A program made the translations under genes and the position numbers. Below the pieces are notes generated by a model that searched no databases, was not told the DNA's origin, and worked only from the letters and a program-made list of their open reading frames with translations. Shown here piece by piece: positions 1 through 9,193 of a stretch of DNA of 34,510 bases. Numbering within the stretch: the stretch's first letter is position 1; each line of letters starts with the position of its first letter. The stretch spans positions 1 through 34,510 of the forward strand of contig JBDKGH010000148.1 in the NCBI GenBank assembly GCA_039798265.1. Reading direction: 5' to 3'. Source of the DNA: JBDKGH01 sp039798265 (GTDB lineage Bacteria; Bacteroidota; Bacteroidia; Flavobacteriales_D; Sanyastnellaceae).

Positions 1-716
1 ACGTGAGTTCTACTCTCGATAGCACCGATGGAATCTACAGCCAACAGCGTGATGTAAAAAAGGTGTTAGTAGTAGCAATTACTTCTAACCGTGGTTTATG
101 TGGTGGTTTCAACAACAACGTACTGAAGGAAGTGCGTGCTAGTATTCGTACTACGTATGCTAATGCACAAGTGGATGTAGTATCACTTGGTAAAAAAGCA
201 TTCGACGCTTTCCGCAAGACCGAACACCACACCACCGCTGGCATCAGCGAAACACCTTACGCTATTTTTGATTCTTTGACTTTCAACAATGCTTCTGCTA
301 TTGCAGAAAAATTGATGGGTCATTTTGCAGCTGGTAAATACGATAAAATTGTATTAGTTTATAACAGCTTCAAAAACGCAGCTTCTCAAGTGATAAAAAA
401 CGAACAGTTTCTCCCTGTTCTTCCATCTGAATCTGCAGCATCGAAAGGAAGCTCTGTAGACTACATCTACGAACCAAACAAAGAAACTATTCTAGAGGAT
501 CTTATTCCTCGTAGCTTAAAAATTCAGCTCTTTAAAGCACTTCTAGACAGCAATGCTTCAGAACATGGCGCTCGTATGACTGCTATGCACAAAGCAACCG
601 ATAACGCTGGCGAGATGGTAAAAGAATTGAAATTGACCTACAACAAAGCCCGTCAAGCGGCCATCACTGGTGAGATCCTCGAGATCGTTGCTGGTGCGGA
701 AGCATTGAACGGATAA
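1..716 (+). CDS. atpG: ATP synthase F1 subunit gamma, 3' part (5' end outside window)
   Basis: Gamma is the central rotary shaft of the F1 ATPase and couples proton flow through Fo to ATP synthesis at the cytoplasmic face of the inner membrane. About 237 residues are visible. They include the family hallmark ITSNRGLCGGFNNNV near the visible N-terminus and the C-terminal helix with ARMTAMHKATDNAGEM followed by LTYNKARQAAITGEILEIVAGA, which packs inside the alpha3beta3 ring. Family members are about 290 residues, so roughly the first 50 are missing. The frame is open to the left window edge, so the GTG at position 3 is an internal codon and not a start. A strong terminator follows immediately, so atpG is the last gene of its unit here. 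The family assignment is certain; only the start is unseen. Confidence 0.97.
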   Translation, partial: VSSTLDSTDGIYSQQRDVKKVLVVAITSNRGLCGGFNNNVLKEVRASIRTTYANAQVDVVSLGKKAFDAFRKTEHHTTAGISETPYAIFDSLTFNNASAIAEKLMGHFAAGKYDKIVLVYNSFKNAASQVIKNEQFLPVLPSESAASKGSSVDYIYEPNKETILEDLIPRSLKIQLFKALLDSNASEHGARMTAMHKATDNAGEMVKELKLTYNKARQAAITGEILEIVAGAEALNG

Positions 717-734
717 GCTTCTCGAATACGACTT

Positions 735-769
735 AAAAACCCTGACTCTCTAAGTCGGGGTTTTTTATT
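735..769 (+). terminator. Rho-independent terminator after atpG
   Basis: AAAAACCCTGACT pairs with AGTCGGGGTTTTT across a CTCTA loop, with one G-U pair, and is followed by a T-rich run. It begins 19 nt after the atpG stop codon. Confidence 0.88.
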
Positions 770-794
770 TTACCCTAATCCGAAATTCCCGCAC

Positions 795-802
795 TATTTT
801 TG
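795..802 (+). promoter_or_regulatory. Bacteroidota -7 box (TATTTTTG) for the sensor kinase
   Basis: This is an exact match to TAnnTTTG. It lies after the atpG terminator and 28 nt before the kinase ATG, so the predicted 5' leader is about 20 nt. No convincing -33 TTG element is seen at the usual spacing. Confidence 0.55.
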
Positions 803-830
803 TTAGGCACCACGTGCATTTAACGCCCCT

Positions 831-2303
831 ATGTTTCGAATCAAGCTCACTTTACGAACGCGAATTTATCTTTCGATGTTGGCTATCATTCTGATATCCT
901 TTATCGTTACGGGCGGTATTGCTATCTACGACCATTACGAGCAAAAAGAACGATACAACGAAGCACGTTTAGAAATAAAAGAAAAAGCAGTCAGAGCTTC
1001 CTTGGAGTATTTCCTCAACCAACGCGGAGGCCATATCGAAACCGACTCTGTGCCTTATGTCTTCAGTGATAAAATATGCGAACTTTCAGACATACACAAT
1101 CTCTTCATTGTGCTCTATGATCTCCGGGGTAATCTATTAATTGCGACAAATAGTTTAGCCATGGACACTCTTGGTGTGCCGCAACAGGTACCCTATGCCA
1201 TTCTCAAACAACTCTCCATTGGAAACGACCGCGCCGTAACCGACCACAACATTGCCAACGGAAAAAGATCGCTAGCCTATTGGCGTTTCACCGATCATCA
1301 TGGCGCTCCTATCGCCATCACGAACGTGGTATATGAAAAAATGGATGATAGCGATCAAAAAGACATTTTTCTTTTTCTCCAAGAACTCGGTCAAAGCTAT
1401 ATTCTCTTATTTCTAATGGCCGCCTTGGTAGCCTATCTCTTGAGCAACTACATAACTCGATCACTTCAAACAATTGGCGAAAAACTAAAAGGCACACAAT
1501 TCGGCGCCTCCAACGATCAATTAACCTGGGAGAGCGACGATGAGATAGGCGCGCTTGTTAATCAATACAACCGCATGCTTTCGGAGCTTGAAAAAAGTGC
1601 TCAACTGCTTGCCCAAGAAGAAAGGGAAAGCGCTTGGCGAGACATGGCCCAACAGGTAGCACATGAAATTAAAAATCCACTCACTCCCATGAAGCTTCGC
1701 GTGCAACACCTGCAGCGCTCTTGGGAAGATGGTGCCGACAACTTCGATCAAAAAATCAAGCTTTTCACCCAAAGTATGACCGAGCAAATAGATACACTCA
1801 GTCATATCGCTAGCGAGTTTTCTTCTTATGCCAAGATGCCCAAACCGGTATATTCCGAATTTGATTTACAAACCATTATTGAGCAATGCATTGAACTTTA
1901 TACCAGCGAGCGCATTCATTTTCATGTCTATTTCCCGCCCACCATTACTACTCAGATAAAAGCTGATCGCGACCAACTCATTCGGGTATTGAATAATCTC
2001 ACCACAAACGCTATACAAGCCGTTCAAAGCCAAGAACAAGTCTGGATAACCATTTCTTTGCGTAAATCGCATAATGGCATGCTTATCCGCTTTAATGATA
2101 AAGGTCCGGGTATCAGTGAAGAAAGTAAAAAACATCTTTTCACGCCGAAATTCACTACGAAAACAACTGGCTCGGGGCTTGGGCTAGTGATGATTAAGAA
2201 CATACTTCAACAAATGGGCGGCAATGTTTGGTTTTGGAGCCGTGAGTCAAAAGGAGCTTCCTTCTACCTTTTCATTCCCAACAACCATATTATTCGCGCA
2301 TAA
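831..2303 (+). CDS. NtrY-like membrane sensor histidine kinase
   Basis: This 490-residue transmembrane kinase autophosphorylates a histidine in response to a signal and should hand the phosphate to a response regulator. One membrane helix lies near residues 13-33 and a second near 184-206, flanking a periplasmic sensor region of about 150 residues. A HAMP-like linker follows. The HisKA H-box is AHEIKNPLTPMKLRVQHLQR-like with His278, and the NPLTPMKLR form is typical of the NtrY branch. The ATPase domain has the N box (NNLTTNAIQA), the G1 box DKGPGIS near 423-429 and the G2 box GSGLGL near 447-452. No response regulator is adjacent, so it is an orphan here. It sits alone between atpG and the SusC gene, each well separated. 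Its signal cannot be inferred from the sequence. All catalytic motifs are intact. Confidence 0.9.
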   Translation: MFRIKLTLRTRIYLSMLAIILISFIVTGGIAIYDHYEQKERYNEARLEIKEKAVRASLEYFLNQRGGHIETDSVPYVFSDKICELSDIHNLFIVLYDLRGNLLIATNSLAMDTLGVPQQVPYAILKQLSIGNDRAVTDHNIANGKRSLAYWRFTDHHGAPIAITNVVYEKMDDSDQKDIFLFLQELGQSYILLFLMAALVAYLLSNYITRSLQTIGEKLKGTQFGASNDQLTWESDDEIGALVNQYNRMLSELEKSAQLLAQEERESAWRDMAQQVAHEIKNPLTPMKLRVQHLQRSWEDGADNFDQKIKLFTQSMTEQIDTLSHIASEFSSYAKMPKPVYSEFDLQTIIEQCIELYTSERIHFHVYFPPTITTQIKADRDQLIRVLNNLTTNAIQAVQSQEQVWITISLRKSHNGMLIRFNDKGPGISEESKKHLFTPKFTTKTTGSGLGLVMIKNILQQMGGNVWFWSRESKGASFYLFIPNNHIIRA

Positions 2304-2346
2304 TAAATAAGCACATCTTGTTGAATTCGTGCTGTTTATCTTTTCA
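2304..2346 (+). terminator. Possible weak terminator after the sensor kinase
   Basis: AATAAATAAGCAC can pair with GTGC-TG-TTTATC through a small bulge, followed by TTTTC. The stem is imperfect and the T-run short, so this is tentative. Confidence 0.3.
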
Positions 2347-2525
2347 AAAAGGCCTTAAGAATCCAACCGTCCTGAAACCTTTGGGCGTTGATTCGCTCCA
2401 CCGAAAGAGGCCTAATCAAGAAAAATATCGTTAGCTTCGATATGTTGTTCCGAATAGGCTGTGCAAACACGCGGTCTAATCGTGTTTTCAGTTAAACCTT
2501 ATTACAAACCAAAACTACTTGATCA
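2347..2525 (+). promoter_or_regulatory. Hairpin-rich leader upstream of the SusC/SusD pair
   Basis: There is no gene here. Two perfect inverted repeats are visible: ATATCG-N7-CGATAT at 2425-2443 and AAACACG-N9-CGTGTTT at 2465-2487. Two AGGCCT palindromes near 2350 and 2408 could pair over a longer distance. No exact TAnnTTTG box was found, so the transcription start is undefined. A structured 5' leader is a reasonable inference because SusCD mRNAs in this phylum are often regulated post-transcriptionally, but the repeats could also be operators. Confidence 0.4.
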
Positions 2526-5500
2526 ATGAAGCTACGATTACTCGTATTGGCTCTCATGGTCTTTTGCACCCAACAGCTTTTGGCGCAAGCTAAAACCGTT
2601 ACGGGTACCGTAAAAGACAAGGAGACCGGAGAAGCACTAGCCGGCGCGGCCGTGGTGCTCGAAAGTACTTCGAAAGGGGTATTTACCGATTTAGATGGAA
2701 AGTACAGCCTTGCTGTCAACAGTGACGCCGACGTCATTGTTTTTAACCTCATTGGCTACACGCCAATAAAAATCACTGTCGGAAATCAAACGGTTATTGA
2801 CGTGGCCCTTGAAACTAACGTGCAGTTAGACGAGGTGGTAATCACCGCGCTTGGCATTCCTCGCGACAAAAAAGCGTTAGGATATGCCACACAAATTGTC
2901 AATGGCTCCGAAGTAAGCACAGCCAAAGAAGCGAACCTCGTTAACGCCATGCAAGGAAAAGTAGCCGGTGTTCAAATCACTGGTTCTTCCAACTTGGGTG
3001 GTTCTTCGCGCATCTTAATTCGCGGTGCTAAATCAATATCTGGTAACAACCAACCTCTTTTTGTGGTGGACGGTGTTCCGATTGATAACGGTAACTACAC
3101 CACAACCGACCAAGCACGCGGTGCCTTGGGATACGACTACGGTAATGCTGCTCAAGATATTAACCCAGCGGACATTGAAGACATTCAAGTACTTCGTGGT
3201 CCGGCTGCAGCGGTTTACGGGTCTCGCGGTGCCAATGGCGTAATCTTGATCACCACTAAAAAAGGGAAACAAAACAAAGGCAAAGGAAAAATGCCGATTG
3301 GCGTTTCTTTGAACCAAACATGGGGCTTTGACAAAGTATTTGTTCTTCCTGACTACCAAAACCTTTATGGCGGTGGACCATCTGCAGAGTTCGATTCTTC
3401 TGGTGTTTTCGAAGGTCTTGTTCACCCCAACTTTAGCTACGATGGTAGCTGGGGACCTGCCTTGAATGGTCAACAAGTATTGCAATGGTATGCATACGAT
3501 CAGAAATATCACCCTGAACTTTACGGTAAAACAACACCATGGGAAGCTCATCCTGACAACGTAAAAGATTTCTTCCGCACGGGACAAACATCTACTACCA
3601 ATATTAGCTTGGATGGCGCTAACGACGTCGCTAACTTCCGCTTGTCTCTTTCCAATTTCAATCAGAAAGGTGTGTTCGAAAATTCTCGATTGAACAGAAA
3701 TACAGTTTCTTTCAACGGCAACCAAAAGCTAGGCGAGAAATTCACTGCGGGTATCACCATGAACTACGTACGCTCCGCTGCTAAAGGCCGTCCACAAACA
3801 GGTTATAGCAACATTGCTTCAAACTTCACTCAGTGGTGGCAACGCCAATTGGACATTGGGGATATGCGCGAATACCGCAATCCAGATGGAACGCAGCGCT
3901 CATGGAACCGCCAAAGCGAAACCAACGGCGATCCACTATATTGGGATAACCCATTCTGGACCTTATACCAGAACTACGAAACTGACCAACGCGACCGTGT
4001 ATTCGGTAACGTTAATGGAACTTACAAAATCAATAATAATCTCTCCTTGCGCGGAACAGTCATGTCTGACTATTACGTTGACTTCCGTCAAGAGCGCATC
4101 GCGAAAGGTTCCGTAAGTTCTTCTATGTACTCTGAAGACCGCATTCGCTACAATGAAAACAACTACGAATTGTTGTTGAACTACTCTAAAAACATTGGCG
4201 AAGATCACTCTTTCAACGCCTTTGCAGGTAGCAACCGCCGTGATCTTATTGTAGATCGTTTGTTCCAACAAACACAAGGAGGTTTGAACATCGCTAACTT
4301 CTATTCACTAGAAAACGCTGTTTCTGGAGTAACCGTTGATCCAAACAAATCATTAAAGCGTGTTAACTCTTTATTTGGAGGTATCAACTATGGTTATAAA
4401 AACTTCTTGTACGTAGATGTTACCGGAAGAAATGACTGGAGCTCGACTCTTCCTGATGGAAACAACAGTTACTTCTATCCTTCCGTTTCTACCAGCTTGA
4501 TTTACTCTGAGCTGATGAAATGGGAACCAATGTCATACGGTAAACTTCGTTTCGGTATTTCACAAGTAGGTAATGATACCGATCCTTATCGTCTAGCTAC
4601 GCTTCCATCACCTGGTCAAAGTGTAGGTACTGATCCGCTTTACTATGCGCCAAGCACTGTAAACAATCCAAACCTTCGCCCAGAGAAAGTGAGCACTTGG
4701 GAAGTAGGAACTGAAATGGCTTTCTTCGTTGATCGCATTAAGTTTGATTTCACCTACTATCAAACGCGCACCACAGACATGATCTTCAACGTTCAGCAGT
4801 CCGCTTCTACCGGTTACTATTTCCGCGTAACCAATGCCGGTGAAATGGTGAACAAGGGTATCGAAATGGCTTTGAACACGATCATCGTACGTCGCGACAA
4901 CGGATTCGAATTCGGCATGGGTGCTGTATTCTCTCGCAACCGCAACGAAGTAGTAGAACTTTACAAAGATGAAAACGGTAACGAGGTTACTAGTGTTCGC
5001 TTGGTAAACGCTCCGTTTGCTGTTTCTCTTCAAGCTATTCCTGGCCAGCCATACGGTACCATTGTCGGCACGGATTACGCTACATACAATGGCCAACGCT
5101 TGGTAGATGGTGGTTTCTACGTACCAACTTCAACCGTTCAACCGTTGGGTTCCGTACTTGCTGATTTCACTGGTGGTATCAACCTACACGCGAGCTACAA
5201 AGGCTTCTATGCTTACGCGTTATTTGATTTCCAAAAAGGCGGAAGTCTTTACTCACTCACCAATACATGGGGTAAATACTCAGGTACTTTGGCTGAAACA
5301 GCAGAAGGCAACATTCGCGAAAATGGCATTATCGTAGATGGTGTAAACTTGACTGGCTATGATGACAATGGCAACCCAGTGTCTGATGGCAGTGCAAACA
5401 CCACTTCAGTTGCAGCAGTAGATCACTTCTTTGCTAACCAAGGATATGTTATTGCAGCAGCCGATGTTTACGATGCTTCTTTCATCAAATTCCGCGAAAT

Positions 5501-5717
5501 GCGCTTGATGTATGAATTCCCGAAAAAGATGTTTGAGAAAACACCTATTCAAGGAATGACCTTCGGTATTACTGGTCGTAACCTCGCCATTTTGAAAAAG
5601 AATGTGCCACACATCGATCCAGAATCTGCGGTTAGCTCAGGAAACATTCAAGGTTTAGAAGGCGGTCAGCTTCCTTCTACTCGTAATATTTCTTTCACCC
5701 TTGGTGTTAAATTCTAA
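2526..5717 (+). CDS. SusC/RagA-family TonB-linked outer-membrane transporter
   Basis: This 1063-residue protein forms the beta-barrel of a SusCD 'pedal-bin' importer. It moves oligosaccharides, peptides or similar nutrients across the outer membrane with TonB-supplied energy. A signal peptide covers residues 1-21, cut after LLA. A carboxypeptidase-regulatory-like domain spans about 24-100. The SusC signature DEVVITALGI lies at 102-111, and the plug domain follows with RILIRGAKSIS and PLFVVDGVPIDN near 162-188. The rest is barrel strands ending in an aromatic residue (LGVKF), as expected for BAM-inserted proteins. It is followed by its SusD partner after 14 nt. No glycosidase, peptidase or sigma/anti-sigma pair flanks it, so the substrate cannot be assigned. 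The gene is intact and full length for the family. Confidence 0.96.
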   Translation: MKLRLLVLALMVFCTQQLLAQAKTVTGTVKDKETGEALAGAAVVLESTSKGVFTDLDGKYSLAVNSDADVIVFNLIGYTPIKITVGNQTVIDVALETNVQLDEVVITALGIPRDKKALGYATQIVNGSEVSTAKEANLVNAMQGKVAGVQITGSSNLGGSSRILIRGAKSISGNNQPLFVVDGVPIDNGNYTTTDQARGALGYDYGNAAQDINPADIEDIQVLRGPAAAVYGSRGANGVILITTKKGKQNKGKGKMPIGVSLNQTWGFDKVFVLPDYQNLYGGGPSAEFDSSGVFEGLVHPNFSYDGSWGPALNGQQVLQWYAYDQKYHPELYGKTTPWEAHPDNVKDFFRTGQTSTTNISLDGANDVANFRLSLSNFNQKGVFENSRLNRNTVSFNGNQKLGEKFTAGITMNYVRSAAKGRPQTGYSNIASNFTQWWQRQLDIGDMREYRNPDGTQRSWNRQSETNGDPLYWDNPFWTLYQNYETDQRDRVFGNVNGTYKINNNLSLRGTVMSDYYVDFRQERIAKGSVSSSMYSEDRIRYNENNYELLLNYSKNIGEDHSFNAFAGSNRRDLIVDRLFQQTQGGLNIANFYSLENAVSGVTVDPNKSLKRVNSLFGGINYGYKNFLYVDVTGRNDWSSTLPDGNNSYFYPSVSTSLIYSELMKWEPMSYGKLRFGISQVGNDTDPYRLATLPSPGQSVGTDPLYYAPSTVNNPNLRPEKVSTWEVGTEMAFFVDRIKFDFTYYQTRTTDMIFNVQQSASTGYYFRVTNAGEMVNKGIEMALNTIIVRRDNGFEFGMGAVFSRNRNEVVELYKDENGNEVTSVRLVNAPFAVSLQAIPGQPYGTIVGTDYATYNGQRLVDGGFYVPTSTVQPLGSVLADFTGGINLHASYKGFYAYALFDFQKGGSLYSLTNTWGKYSGTLAETAEGNIRENGIIVDGVNLTGYDDNGNPVSDGSANTTSVAAVDHFFANQGYVIAAADVYDASFIKFREMRLMYEFPKKMFEKTPIQGMTFGITGRNLAILKKNVPHIDPESAVSSGNIQGLEGGQLPSTRNISFTLGVKF

Positions 5718-5731
5718 AACAACTCACACAC

Positions 5732-7240
5732 ATGAAAGCAAATAAGAAAACAATTTGGGCCCTCGTTGCCCTCACTGTAGTGGGTTCGTTAAGCTCTTGC
5801 ACAAAGAATTTCGATTCCATCAATACAGACCCCAACAATCCAACTGAAGTGCCCACCAGCTATTTGCTTACCGGAGCTCAAAAAGGATTGATGGATAATA
5901 CATGGGATGCCTTTTGGGGCGCTCAAGTAGGTAATCAGCTCGCACAGTATTGGGCTTCTAACCAATATGCTTCTGAAAGCCGTTACCAATTTAGAACAGG
6001 CGTTACCAATGGTTATTGGGGACTCTTATACGCTGGTGGTTCTAATGACGCCGGATATCAAGTAGGTGGCTTGAAAGAACTTCAAGACATCATTGATTTG
6101 TGCGAAGCGACTCCAGACAAATATGCCCAATATGGCGATCCGAACAATCAAATTGCCGTAGCCACTACCCTTAAGTGCTGGGCGATGCAGATGATCACCG
6201 ACACTTGGGGTGATGTTCCTTACTCCGAAGCCTTAGGTGGTGTGGCTAATACACAACCCAAATATGATTCGCAGCGCGAAATCTACTTGGGACTTATGAG
6301 TGATATCAACCAAGCCATTTCATTGATCAATGAAAGTGAATCAGGCCCGCAAGGCGACATTATTTACAGCGGTGATATGTCCGCTTGGCGTCGATTTGCC
6401 AACTCATTGAAAATGCGTATCGCTATGCGTATGGCCGACCGCGAACCAGCAATGGCTGCAACGGCTATTCAAGAAGCGGTAACCGATGGGGTAATGCAAT
6501 CGAACGCCGATAACGCCCTATTCCATTACCTCGGTGCAGAGCCTAATTTCAGTTTGTACTATTTCAACTATGCCATGGACGGTCGTAACGACTATGCGGC
6601 TAGTAATGTAATGGTAGATGTACTTGCTGCATTGAACGATCCGCGCATGAGCGAATACTATGCTCCCGCTGCATCATCAGGCGAATTCGTTGGCGAAATC
6701 TATGGTCAAACAGATGCTGACGCTGCCTCTACACCTGATGAAGACGTGTCACAACGCAGTGAAAAAGTACTTTCTGCAGATCTTCCTGGTATTTACATGG
6801 ACTATGCAGAAACGTGCTTCATCCTCGCTGAAGCCGTAAAACGTGGAATGATTGGCGGCGATGCTGCCGAGTATTACAACAACGGTATCAGCGCTTCATT
6901 TGAATACTGGGGCGCGGGCGACGCGAGCTCATACATCAGCCAACCTACCGTTGATTATGCTACGCTCGAAGCCAATGGTGATTCTTACAAACAGATCATC
7001 GGTAAACAAAAGTGGATCGCCCTGTATATGCAGGGTCTTCAAGGTTGGGCGGAGTACCGTCGTCTAGACTTTGGTATTCTTCAATTACCGGCCGGCGGAT
7101 CTCTTGATGGTGCGGGCATTCCTTTCCGCATGAGATACCCTATTGATGAGCAAACACTCAATGGCGGAAGCTATAGCAACGCCGTTTCAAATCAGGGACC
7201 TGATACTCACGACACCCGCCTATGGTGGGATGTGAACTAA
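5732..7240 (+). CDS. SusD/RagB-like nutrient-binding outer-membrane lipoprotein
   Basis: SusD-like lipoproteins form the surface lid over the SusC barrel and bind the nutrient. This 502-residue protein has a lipoprotein signal with lipobox LSSC (lipidated Cys23), followed by TKNFDSINTDPNNPTEVP, the usual start of the SusD-like_2 branch. The TPR-type helices typical of the fold are apparent in stretches such as WAMQMITDTWGDVPYSEAL and MRIAMRMADREP. The ending, TLNGGSYSNAVSNQGPDTHDTRLWWD, is also family-typical. It starts 14 nt after the SusC stop and ends at a strong terminator, so the two form a bicistronic unit. The ligand is unknown. The assignment rests on recognised family sequence patterns and on its partner. 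Confidence 0.93.
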   Translation: MKANKKTIWALVALTVVGSLSSCTKNFDSINTDPNNPTEVPTSYLLTGAQKGLMDNTWDAFWGAQVGNQLAQYWASNQYASESRYQFRTGVTNGYWGLLYAGGSNDAGYQVGGLKELQDIIDLCEATPDKYAQYGDPNNQIAVATTLKCWAMQMITDTWGDVPYSEALGGVANTQPKYDSQREIYLGLMSDINQAISLINESESGPQGDIIYSGDMSAWRRFANSLKMRIAMRMADREPAMAATAIQEAVTDGVMQSNADNALFHYLGAEPNFSLYYFNYAMDGRNDYAASNVMVDVLAALNDPRMSEYYAPAASSGEFVGEIYGQTDADAASTPDEDVSQRSEKVLSADLPGIYMDYAETCFILAEAVKRGMIGGDAAEYYNNGISASFEYWGAGDASSYISQPTVDYATLEANGDSYKQIIGKQKWIALYMQGLQGWAEYRRLDFGILQLPAGGSLDGAGIPFRMRYPIDEQTLNGGSYSNAVSNQGPDTHDTRLWWDVN

Positions 7241-7260
7241 TCAATCGCCCTCTACTCTGT

Positions 7261-7295
7261 ACAAACCCCGGCACCTTGTCGGGGTTTGTTTTTTT
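7261..7295 (+). terminator. Rho-independent terminator after the SusCD pair
   Basis: There is a perfect 10-bp stem, ACAAACCCCG with CGGGGTTTGT, followed by seven T residues. It abuts the stop codon of the convergent cyclase gene. The minus-strand side lacks a T-run, so it acts mainly on the plus strand. Confidence 0.93.
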
Positions 7296-8058
7296 ATAGC
7301 AATGGAAAAAGTAAAGGTCGAGAAGGCGCAGCATCATTATCAAATGCAGCTACTTGAAGATTGATAAAATAAACACCATCCTTTGCTTCGTCAGGCACGT
7401 AGATCATTTCTGTAATGGTGCAATCGCGACGTGTAGCCGCTGGATAATTCCAAAAAGCGCGATGCCCCAATAGCAATCCACCATCACTTTCGCGATCTAC
7501 ACTTGGTAAATCAAGCAGCAAGTGTTTTATTCCGCGCTCAGCGAGCAATGCCAGGGCCGAAGTTTCCATGTAACAAAAATTGGTGTCCGAATAATTCGCA
7601 CCTATTTTCGAACGGTCATTCGGTTTTGTGCGAATGATCACGGCCTCGGCCAACGTATTTTTCAAAGCCTTCTCTAATTGATCGCGAGTGATGAGTCGAT
7701 CTCCCGCTACAGTATGTCCTTTATTCTCCTGTGCAATGGCAGGCTCTACAGTTATCAACTCCGCTAAAAAGAAAAAACTCTTGAGCTCTTCGTTCACACT
7801 TATCCACTCCTTCGAAATATGGCCCACACATTCGGTATGCGTTCCATGCCCATGCGGATTAAACTGAATATCGCGAAAGTTAACCGCTCCACCTAATTGA
7901 ACACTTCCCGTAAAATATCGGTTAATAACTGGTTTGATCACCACAGGCTGCACATACCACGCTCGCGGACCAAGCGGAGAAATAGCAATAGAAAGATCAA
8001 AAAACTGACTCAAGTCTATCTGTAGATCGCCACTCGAGTGATGTATCGTTGTTTTCAT
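7294..8058 (-). CDS. Cyclase-family metal-dependent hydrolase (kynurenine formamidase-like fold)
   Basis: This 254-residue protein belongs to the cyclase family, which includes arylformamidases and other metal-dependent hydrolases acting on amides, esters or lactones in the cytoplasm. The metal-site region reads FNPHGHGTHTECVGH at residues 66-80. This corresponds to the family HxGTHxDxPxH signature, but with Glu in place of Asp and Val-Gly in place of the Pro-x step. Further family features are the TRDQLEKAL and AVIIRTKPND stretch and the conserved YSDTNFCYMETSALALLAERGIKHLLLDLPSVDRE block. Its ATG overlaps the hemW stop as ATGA, so the two are translationally coupled. No tryptophan-catabolism genes are nearby, so a kynurenine role should not be assumed; the substrate is unknown. 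Confidence 0.85.
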   Translation of the reverse strand: MKTTIHHSSGDLQIDLSQFFDLSIAISPLGPRAWYVQPVVIKPVINRYFTGSVQLGGAVNFRDIQFNPHGHGTHTECVGHISKEWISVNEELKSFFFLAELITVEPAIAQENKGHTVAGDRLITRDQLEKALKNTLAEAVIIRTKPNDRSKIGANYSDTNFCYMETSALALLAERGIKHLLLDLPSVDRESDGGLLLGHRAFWNYPAATRRDCTITEMIYVPDEAKDGVYFINLQVAAFDNDAAPSRPLLFPLL

Positions 8059-9188
8059 GATTCAAGAATAAATAAGTCTGAAGCGATGCGATCCGCGATC
8101 AAAAAACCACGAGTCGAAAGTTTCAAAAATCCATTTTCTACCACAGCATCTCCTTGTTCAAGATAAGCTTGAAGATCTTGTTCAAACTGAGTGAGAAGGT
8201 CCACACCGAAAGTAGAACGTGCCTTTTCGATTGAAATACCTTTTGCTCTTCGAAGGCCGGTCATGATCCATTCATTATAACGCGTTCGAAGATCTAACTG
8301 TTCTGTTTCACTCACTTCTTCGTGCATAAAAATGCCCTTCATGTAGCGAGGATTATTCGCTACATTCCATGATCTAGAATCACCATTACACGAATGTGCA
8401 GAAGGCCCCAATCCTAGGTAGTGCGCTCCTTCCCAATATGCGCTATTGTGTTTTGATTCAAAACCTTTTTTACTAAAGTTAGAAACCTCGTAGAGAAAAA
8501 TCTCGGCTTCTTTCAATCGTTCCACCAAAAAAAGAAAATGCTCTCCAGCCATTTCATCAGGCGCAGGAACAAGCTGTCCCTTTTTATACCAATTACCAAA
8601 AGCTGTTCTATCCTCTATCGTAAGGCAATAGGCACTCACGTGCGGAACATTCATATCAATTACGCGCTGAACGTTTCGCTGCCAATCGAGCATAGAAAGC
8701 CCTGGTATAGCATAGATCAAATCAACAGTAATGTTTTCGATGCCCATATCTTGTGCGCCCTTTACCGCATAATCCGCATCTGCCGCTCGGTGTGCGCGAT
8801 TCATCCACTTCAAATCCTCATCTCGAAAACTCTGAATACCGATGCTCAATCGATTCACTGGAGTAGCGCGAATATTTTGCAACCCATCCTTTAACAGATC
8901 ATCGGGGTTCGCCTCGAGGGTAATTTCAACCCCATCATTGACTTCAAACAAATCATACACCGCATCAATGAGGCGATTGATTTCGTCGGCTTTTAACAAA
9001 CTCGGGGTGCCGCCACCGAAGTAAATGGTGTCAATTTTTTGCCCCACCAAATAGGTTTGACGAGCCTTCATTTCCATCAGAATCGCTTTCACCATATCCT
9101 CCTTCTGATTCAACGAGGTGCTGAAGTGAAAGTCGCAATAGTGACATGCCTTCTTGCAAAAAGGAATATGGAAATAGATTCCGGCCAT
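8055..9188 (-). CDS. hemW: Radical SAM heme chaperone HemW
   Basis: HemW binds heme and delivers it to respiratory cytochromes; members were long misannotated as oxygen-independent coproporphyrinogen III oxidase. This 377-residue protein begins with IYFHIPFCKKACHYCDFHFS, carrying the radical-SAM CX3CX2C cluster ligands (Cys11, 15, 18). It continues with TIYFGGGTPSLL, the SAM-binding GGTPS motif, and the HemW-type segments NRLSIGIQSF and GLGPSAHS. The short length and the FCKKACHYCDF form fit HemW rather than true HemN. A TAAATTTG box lies 5 nt upstream of the ATG, supporting this start. It overlaps the downstream cyclase gene by 4 nt and is divergent from the biotin carrier gene. Confidence 0.93.
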   Translation of the reverse strand: MAGIYFHIPFCKKACHYCDFHFSTSLNQKEDMVKAILMEMKARQTYLVGQKIDTIYFGGGTPSLLKADEINRLIDAVYDLFEVNDGVEITLEANPDDLLKDGLQNIRATPVNRLSIGIQSFRDEDLKWMNRAHRAADADYAVKGAQDMGIENITVDLIYAIPGLSMLDWQRNVQRVIDMNVPHVSAYCLTIEDRTAFGNWYKKGQLVPAPDEMAGEHFLFLVERLKEAEIFLYEVSNFSKKGFESKHNSAYWEGAHYLGLGPSAHSCNGDSRSWNVANNPRYMKGIFMHEEVSETEQLDLRTRYNEWIMTGLRRAKGISIEKARSTFGVDLLTQFEQDLQAYLEQGDAVVENGFLKLSTRGFLIADRIASDLFILES

Positions 9189-9193
9189 AACAG

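Noticed and set aside
3033..3725. Minus-strand open frame of 230 codons inside the SusC gene
   Set aside because: It lies wholly within a convincing SusC coding region. The product has no recognisable domain, and there is no promoter or ribosome site.
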